Assembly (NCBI GenBank): GCA_900770515.1
Contig: CAAHDP010000108.1
Span: 1 to 18,564, forward strand
Reading direction: 5' to 3'
Length of the DNA: 18,564 nt
From: an uncultured Prevotella sp.
GTDB lineage: Bacteria; Bacteroidota; Bacteroidia; Bacteroidales; Bacteroidaceae
Below, in pieces: positions 14,483 through 18,564 of the stretch. The notes below the pieces were generated by a model. That model worked only from the letters and a program-made list of their open reading frames with translations. It was not told the origin of the DNA and searched no databases. Position 1 is the stretch's first letter. Each line of letters opens with the position of its first letter. Position numbers and translations under genes: made by a program.

Positions 14483-14695
14483 CTACGGCTCGTCCAGGTA
14501 TTCGAAGATGAGTTCTACCTGGTGGCGGGTGAAGTAGTGGAGGCGCTTGCACTGCTGGGGACCATAAATGGCGGCAAACAGGGCGGGAATGCGCTTGATC
14601 CAGCGTGATAGGCGGGCTAGAGCCGCCTTTTCCGTTGCCTTGGGAAAGTAGAGCATCGCAAGCTCTGCCTTATCGTAATTTCTGACTTCTATCAT
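14483..14695 (-). CDS. DUF4248-family protein
   Basis: A 70-residue protein, MIEVRNYDKAELAMLYFPKA, then LSRWIKRIPALFAAI and a C-terminal RLHYFTRHQVELIFEYLDEP. This pattern matches the short DUF4248 family of Bacteroidales, which usually lies beside VirE/VapE-type genes. It is basic in the middle and acidic at its end, and predicted mostly helical; it resembles a small helix-turn-helix-like fold, so a DNA-binding or helicase-loading role is possible but unproven. No TAnnTTTG box lies in the 139 bp before it, so it is probably transcribed with the upstream VirE/VapE gene through the hairpin-rich gap at 14751-14829. Repeat C ends the transcript. Confidence 0.82.
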   Translation of the reverse strand: MIEVRNYDKAELAMLYFPKATEKAALARLSRWIKRIPALFAAIYGPQQCKRLHYFTRHQVELIFEYLDEP

Positions 14696-14750
14696 AGGCT
14701 ATTTAATCATTTTATAGGTTTCATTTAAAAACTCCGGGAAATTTTAAAAT

Positions 14751-14829
14751 CTCTCTGAAAGATAGGAAATTATCTCTGAGAGATAAAAAAATATCTCTCA
14801 GGGAGAAATTATTCTCTCTGAAGGATAGG
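14751..14829. repeat. Array of four TCTCTSWGAGA-type hairpins
   Basis: Between the VirE/VapE stop and DUF4248 lie four related units about 20 bp apart (starting 14751, 14773, 14794, 14814). The outer two form a 16-bp direct repeat CTCTCTGAARGATAGG with one difference. The central two form a perfect 10-bp inverted repeat CTGAGAGATA (14776-14785) / TATCTCTCAG (14792-14801) with an A6 loop. Confidence 0.75.
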
Positions 14830-14834
14830 GGGGC

Positions 14835-17075
14835 TTATCTACCCTTATCCATCAGGTCTCTGTCGGTAGGCAGGATTTCCGAAACAATCCATTTGTTGCC
14901 GTCCTCTTCGTGCTTCTGCTGGAAGCCGAGATTCTGCATCGTCTGGCTGATGTCACGGTTTGACATCGTGTCGCGGAAGATGGAATTGGTGCAGATGCGC
15001 TCCAGAATATCACTGGTGCGGCGACGGAAGATGTTCTGGACAGGCGTATCCTCATCGGGAACCTTGTAGAACTTGAGGATTCTTTCGGCTATGTAGTCGT
15101 TCACCTGGAACAGTTTGTTGCGCACCGACTGGCGCTTGATTTCCTCATCGGTGAGCCAGTATTTCCAGTCGTCCTCCGTCAGTCCCTTCTTCTTCTTTTC
15201 GAGCACCTTCCTGGCAAGTGCCACCGCCTGGGAGTAGATGCCCTCATAGTTGAAGGGATGGGTATAGGGATTTTCTATCTTCCGGATATGCCATGTCATG
15301 TATCTGCGGCTTTCGTCCTCAGGGATGATATGGACATTGTTGCTCGTGGCACAGAAGGAGGCATTCCTCTTCAGCTGGCAACTGTACATGTGGTAGGGGA
15401 TGCGATAGGTCACTGCCATCTTGGTGATGCTGCTCTTCAGCGAATTCAGGTTCTTGCCATGGGGCACTCCGAACTCATCCAGCAGTACCAGTCCCTTCGA
15501 GGCTATCAGCTCCAGGAATTCCTTCGACTTGTAGTCGCCCGCCGAGTCGTTGGCGAAGTATTCTCGCAGCGATGGCGGGAGGAGGCGTTCGAAGAAGGTG
15601 GTCTTGAAGATGCCGCCCTTGCCCACGAAGATGAGGATAGCCTGGTTGGCAGTGTGGCTGGTGGTCCATTCCACGATCATTCCGACAAACCATTTCTTGA
15701 AAATCTCTATGAATTCCTCTTCCGTATGATAGTTGTCGGGACAGTCTATCACGGTCACCTTTCGGGCGAGTTCTGCGATATAGTCGGGGTCGCCCTCCTG
15801 CCAGGGTGGCAGGTCCTTGAGATATTCCTCCATCGGGTTGTAGTCGGCGCTGAACTCGCTGTTCACGATGATGTTGAGGCGCTTGGTTGAGGTTCTGATT
15901 CCGTCCTTTTCCATTCTGAGAAAGATGGAGTTCATGATGGAATCCTCCACGTCGGTCCAGCAGTAGTATTTGGTCTTTCCCACATAGCGTCCCCTGAGCT
16001 GCAGCTTGTTGGTGATGGTGTTGTGCCGGAAGTCGTAGTTGGTCTCCAGCCATTGCATGACGTTTTTGGTGGATGCGAGTTTTTTCGTGTTTCCTTTAGG
16101 CATTTCGCAGCTCCAGCATCCCTGGCTTTCCGTGTGGTTGTATACCCAGTCAATCACCTGCTGTGTTCCGTCGTGTGCGGCATATTCCTTCGTCATCCAT
16201 TGTTCCACATCCTCCTTCCTTGCCCCGTAGTTGTGGCAGAAGGTGGCAAACTGCATGACGAATTCATGTCGATGTCCCGTTTCGAACTGTACATACCAGT
16301 TTTTCGACATCTCTTCCACTTTTCTGATGATATCTTCAGAGTTGGGTGGGGTCGTGTTTTGCTGTTCCTCAGCCGTCGGGGCGCCTTTTCCTGCCTTTCG
16401 CTTTCTGGGCGGCTTGCGTTTCTCTTCCTCCTTCTTCTCTTCGTTGCGGATGAAGTCTTCGGTCTCTTCCGGCGTCACGTCAATCGCCGTGGCATCCCAT
16501 TGGAAGTAGGCATTCTCGTCGTGCGCCAGACCGCAGATTCGGGTCATGTTGGTGCACTGTCTGTCAGCCTTCAGTCCGAGTGCTTCGTCATACAGTTTCA
16601 TCGCCTTGGTGATGGCTATATGGTGCAGGTCGGTGGCTGCTAGCGGACAGCCTTTGGGTCGGGTGTATCGGCACAGGATTCTGATTCCCTTCCCGCTGAT
16701 GGTCCGGTAAGCCGCCATGGTGTTCCTGATGCCTTTCACCTTCTCCATTGCCAGTTCCATCTGTTCCGGTGAGAGGTTGTCATAGTCCAGCATGAGCCAG
16801 AAGGTTTCCCATCCGAAGTCTTCCAACTTCTTTCCAGTGCGCATGAATTGGATAGAAGGGCAGATGCCATGCGATCTCACCTTTCTTGTCGTTGCCAGTT
16901 TTCTGTCTATCTTGGCATCATTTCTGTAGCCTTCCGTATTCTGCTGGGTATAGACATCTTTTGTGATGAGTTCCTCCAGTTTCTGAAAGCTTTCCAGGGG
17001 ACGGTTGATAGTAGTGTTCAACGTCTCGAAAAACGATGGCAGTTTGCCCTGTCCTTCTTTTTGATTAATCTTCAT
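14835..17075 (-). CDS. VirE/VapE-type primase-helicase-like protein (BT4734 family N-terminus)
   Basis: A 746-residue, probably cytosolic replication-type protein. Residues ~40-205 match the VirE N-terminal/BT4734 domain, an archaeo-eukaryotic-primase-like fold: WLMLDYDN gives a D-x-D pair (Asp97, Asp99), ISGKGIRIL (127-134) is the S-G-x-G loop, and MTRICGLAHDE (177-186) the third motif. A charged linker (211-245) follows. Residues ~440-650 match the VapE/VirE P-loop domain: Walker A-like GKGGIFKTT (485-493), Walker B LVLLDE (529-534), sensor CATSN (575-579) and arginine DESRRY (587-592). Such proteins occur in phage satellites and plasmids, where they start or drive replication. It has a strong promoter at 17139-17170 and a CACTAAAAA leader, with DUF4248 downstream. 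The start at 17075 is the only Met in phase near the leader. Confidence 0.88.
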   Translation of the reverse strand: MKINQKEGQGKLPSFFETLNTTINRPLESFQKLEELITKDVYTQQNTEGYRNDAKIDRKLATTRKVRSHGICPSIQFMRTGKKLEDFGWETFWLMLDYDNLSPEQMELAMEKVKGIRNTMAAYRTISGKGIRILCRYTRPKGCPLAATDLHHIAITKAMKLYDEALGLKADRQCTNMTRICGLAHDENAYFQWDATAIDVTPEETEDFIRNEEKKEEEKRKPPRKRKAGKGAPTAEEQQNTTPPNSEDIIRKVEEMSKNWYVQFETGHRHEFVMQFATFCHNYGARKEDVEQWMTKEYAAHDGTQQVIDWVYNHTESQGCWSCEMPKGNTKKLASTKNVMQWLETNYDFRHNTITNKLQLRGRYVGKTKYYCWTDVEDSIMNSIFLRMEKDGIRTSTKRLNIIVNSEFSADYNPMEEYLKDLPPWQEGDPDYIAELARKVTVIDCPDNYHTEEEFIEIFKKWFVGMIVEWTTSHTANQAILIFVGKGGIFKTTFFERLLPPSLREYFANDSAGDYKSKEFLELIASKGLVLLDEFGVPHGKNLNSLKSSITKMAVTYRIPYHMYSCQLKRNASFCATSNNVHIIPEDESRRYMTWHIRKIENPYTHPFNYEGIYSQAVALARKVLEKKKKGLTEDDWKYWLTDEEIKRQSVRNKLFQVNDYIAERILKFYKVPDEDTPVQNIFRRRTSDILERICTNSIFRDTMSNRDISQTMQNLGFQQKHEEDGNKWIVSEILPTDRDLMDKGR

Positions 17076-17084
17076 ACTCAGAAA

Positions 17085-17099
17085 ATTTTTAGTGGCGGC
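17085..17099 (-). promoter_or_regulatory. CACTAAAAA leader motif of the VirE/VapE gene
   Basis: Minus strand GCCGCCACTAAAAAT, ending 10 nt before the ATG. The same core precedes the HU-like, membrane-peptide and amidase genes at ribosome-binding distance. Confidence 0.65.
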
Positions 17100-17138
17100 T
17101 TGCTTTTTAGGGTAGGTCGTCGATGATTATTACCGCCA

Positions 17139-17170
17139 CAAAGATAGCATTTTTTTTCGAGAAATGCAAA
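17139..17170 (-). promoter_or_regulatory. Strong promoter of the VirE/VapE gene
   Basis: On the minus strand TTTG (17167-17170) - 20 nt - TATCTTTG (17139-17146), a full match to the Bacteroidetes consensus. Expected start near 17132, leader about 57 nt. Confidence 0.75.
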
Positions 17171-17239
17171 TCCGTCTTACGAACGTAGTAATATTGGCAA
17201 CGAACAACCAGTTTGAAGCAATTTAGCCACATGAGCAGC

Positions 17240-17743
17240 TTAATACTTTTTGAGTATGATGCAGCAATCCTCAAATTTATTCTTGTAACTTGGAGTGATT
17301 GTAAATTCCTGTCCCATGACGGTTACAGTATCTCCTATCTTTTGCGTGATGTAGTTGTAATTGACAGCAACGGATCTGCTGATTCTTATAAACTGTTCGC
17401 ATCCGTCTCTTTGCAGCTGTGACAGCGTAGAATGGAGTAGGGTGCTATGCAGATGAATCCTACCATCGCCGGCGCATACCTCTGTATACGAACCGTTTGC
17501 CTTCAGATATGCTATCTGATTGATAGGCAACACGGTATTTTCATCAATACCGTTCATAACCACGAATTTCTTGATAGGCAGCGTTTGTTGCTGGAGCTGG
17601 ATTTTCGTTATCTGTCTGATGTCACGGATAACTTCTTTCTCCAGTCCCTGGCTGAGAAGATACTTCTCTGCATCCATTACTACTGCCTTTACTACAGTTT
17701 TTACCATTTCGTCTAATGGAACAATTGCTTTTTTATGTTTCAT
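17240..17743 (-). CDS. LytTR-domain DNA-binding regulator without receiver
   Basis: A 167-residue protein. Residues ~1-55 are helical and match no receiver or membrane domain. Residues ~58-160 are a LytTR DNA-binding domain: LPINQIAYLKANGSYTEVC near 72-90, FIRISRSVAVNYNYI near 118-132 (the F-x-R-x-H/S-R-S-x-x-VN signature) and FTITPSYKNKF near 147-157. LytTR domains bind direct repeats upstream of target promoters. Without a receiver it would depend on a partner or on expression level. It stands first in the minus-strand block, 164 bp ahead of the VirE/VapE gene, and could control that gene (inference). Its own promoter is weak at 17796-17803. Confidence 0.88.
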   Translation of the reverse strand: MKHKKAIVPLDEMVKTVVKAVVMDAEKYLLSQGLEKEVIRDIRQITKIQLQQQTLPIKKFVVMNGIDENTVLPINQIAYLKANGSYTEVCAGDGRIHLHSTLLHSTLSQLQRDGCEQFIRISRSVAVNYNYITQKIGDTVTVMGQEFTITPSYKNKFEDCCIILKKY

Positions 17744-17795
17744 TTTGTTTGTTTTTAAAAAATGCTGTAAAGTGAATCATTTTTTTGTAAATAGC

Positions 17796-17803
17796 CAAAT
17801 CTA
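17796..17803 (-). promoter_or_regulatory. -7 box of the LytTR gene
   Basis: Minus-strand TAGATTTG; the nearest TTG upstream is 23 nt away, longer than usual. The expected leader is about 46 nt. Confidence 0.45.
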
Positions 17804-17951
17804 TCTTGTGAATGCTATGTTTTTGGCAATAAAAGGTAAAAAAAGCAATCGTTTAAGTTTTGCCCACATGCCCTGGGCTAGGGACGTTTTTCTTATCAAA
17901 AAATATGGAAACAATGGAAAAATGGGTGAAATAAAAAAATAGGACACGGAA

Positions 17952-18244
17952 ACTGAAGGAACTGAAGGCAAGTTTTCTGGGAGTGTTAAAATGGAGTTAA
18001 AAAGTAAAGAGAATGAACAAAAAATGGGGCTGAAGGACTGAAGGCAGTTTTTCAAAATAATAATTTCATATCAAAAACTGCATTTTAACATTTGGCAAAA
18101 TATATTGCAATTACTTGATAATCATATACTTTCATCTTTTTTGCTCTACGCTGCATATAAAAATGAATTTTTAATTTCAGATTTCAGTTTTTTTTTGTGA
18201 CCCTTCCTTCACATCCTTCAGTTTTTCATGGGATATCCTTCAGT
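17952..18244. repeat. ACTGAAGG repeats in both orientations
   Basis: Direct copies at 17952, 17961 and 18037 with a CTGAAGG at 18030; inverted copies (CCTTCAGT) at 18215 and 18237. They frame a ~170-bp AT-rich stretch. Confidence 0.65.
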
Positions 18245-18268
18245 CGGAATCCTTTACAAATTCATCAT

Positions 18269-18400
18269 CCCACAGATTATTTTTTAAAGTCCCACAGATT
18301 ATTATTTTAAAGTCCCACAGATTATTATTTTTTAAGTCCCACAGATTATTATTTTAAAGTCCCACAGATTATTATTTTAAAGTCCCACAGATTTCACAGA
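18269..18400 (+). repeat. Tandem repeat array with CCCACAGATT core
   Basis: Six cores begin at 18269, 18291, 18314, 18338, 18361 and 18384, spaced 22-24 bp, with AT-rich ATTATTTTAAAGT between. The last unit switches to TTCACAGA, the form seen at 13206. Confidence 0.9.
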
Positions 18401-18564
18401 ACATTCTGATTATAATGGGATTAAAGTTTCGCATGTAAGCTCCACACGCCCTGTTTTACTCTAATAGAGCAAGCTTTGAGCGCATTTTTTAACGTTAATT
18501 ATGTTTAACGGCCCTTGGATCTAGCCTGATGTAGTTTACATCATAGAATTCATCATTTTCCACG

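Larger units (their letters stand above)
17744..18564. other. Non-coding right end rich in repeats
   Basis: No credible gene. The longest frame (minus strand, 17801-18055) is low-complexity and crosses repeats. The region holds the LytTR promoter, ACTGAAGG repeats, relics of the GC-rich palindrome family (17868-17882, 18448-18457), the CCCACAGATT array and a TTAACGTTAA palindrome near 18489-18498. Confidence 0.6.

Noticed and set aside
17801..18055. 84-residue minus-strand frame upstream of LytTR
   Set aside because: Low-complexity Ser/Phe/Pro sequence crossing ACTGAAGG repeats and a relic of the GC-rich repeat.
18269..18400. CRISPR-like array
   Set aside because: The segments between cores are nearly identical AT-rich sequence, not unique spacers, and no cas genes are visible. 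It is a plain tandem repeat.

Overview
The window looks like chromosomal DNA of a Prevotella/Segatella-type member of the Bacteroidales. The protein families fit that group: malic enzyme fused to a phosphotransacetylase-like domain, a DUF2520 Rossmann protein, BT4734-type VirE, DUF4248 and an HU-like protein. At least ten Bacteroidetes-type promoters (-7 box TAnnTTTG) can be read, and no clear Shine-Dalgarno sequences precede the genes.

Bases 1-11303 are mostly a core, housekeeping region. After a non-coding left end with a candidate small RNA (minus strand, about 250 to 161) come maeB (minus) and a divergent TetR-type regulator (plus), whose promoters lie back to back. A minus-strand GNAT/FemAB-like protein is divergent from a plus-strand run of DUF2520 NADP-binding protein, kdsC (KDO-8-phosphate phosphatase) and maf (nucleotide pyrophosphatase). 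Next come a Fur-family regulator and purA, probably one operon, then hisS with a good terminator. A secreted CE12-type GDSL acetylesterase follows; its C-terminus looks like the first ~60 residues of a pectin methylesterase domain, cut short.

Bases 11296-17743 are an accessory block read entirely on the minus strand. In transcription order it holds a LytTR DNA-binding protein, a large VirE/VapE primase-helicase-like protein, a DUF4248 protein, a PD-(D/E)XK (Rpn-type) nuclease/transposase, an HU-like DNA-binding protein, a 30-residue membrane peptide and an N-acetylmuramoyl-L-alanine amidase. Four of these genes share a CACTAAAAA motif just before their start codons. The Rpn gene sits between direct copies of a bidirectional terminator hairpin, next to a 198-bp near-perfect palindrome. 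A second, shorter copy of that palindrome looks like its deletion product. No integrase, capsid, tRNA or CRISPR array is visible. The set reads as replication initiation, DNA architecture and envelope opening, which suggests a satellite-like or defence-like mobile cassette; its job cannot be settled from sequence alone.

Bases 17744-18564 contain no convincing gene. They hold the LytTR promoter, ACTGAAGG repeats in both orientations, fragments of the GC-rich repeat family and a six-copy, ~23-bp tandem repeat.
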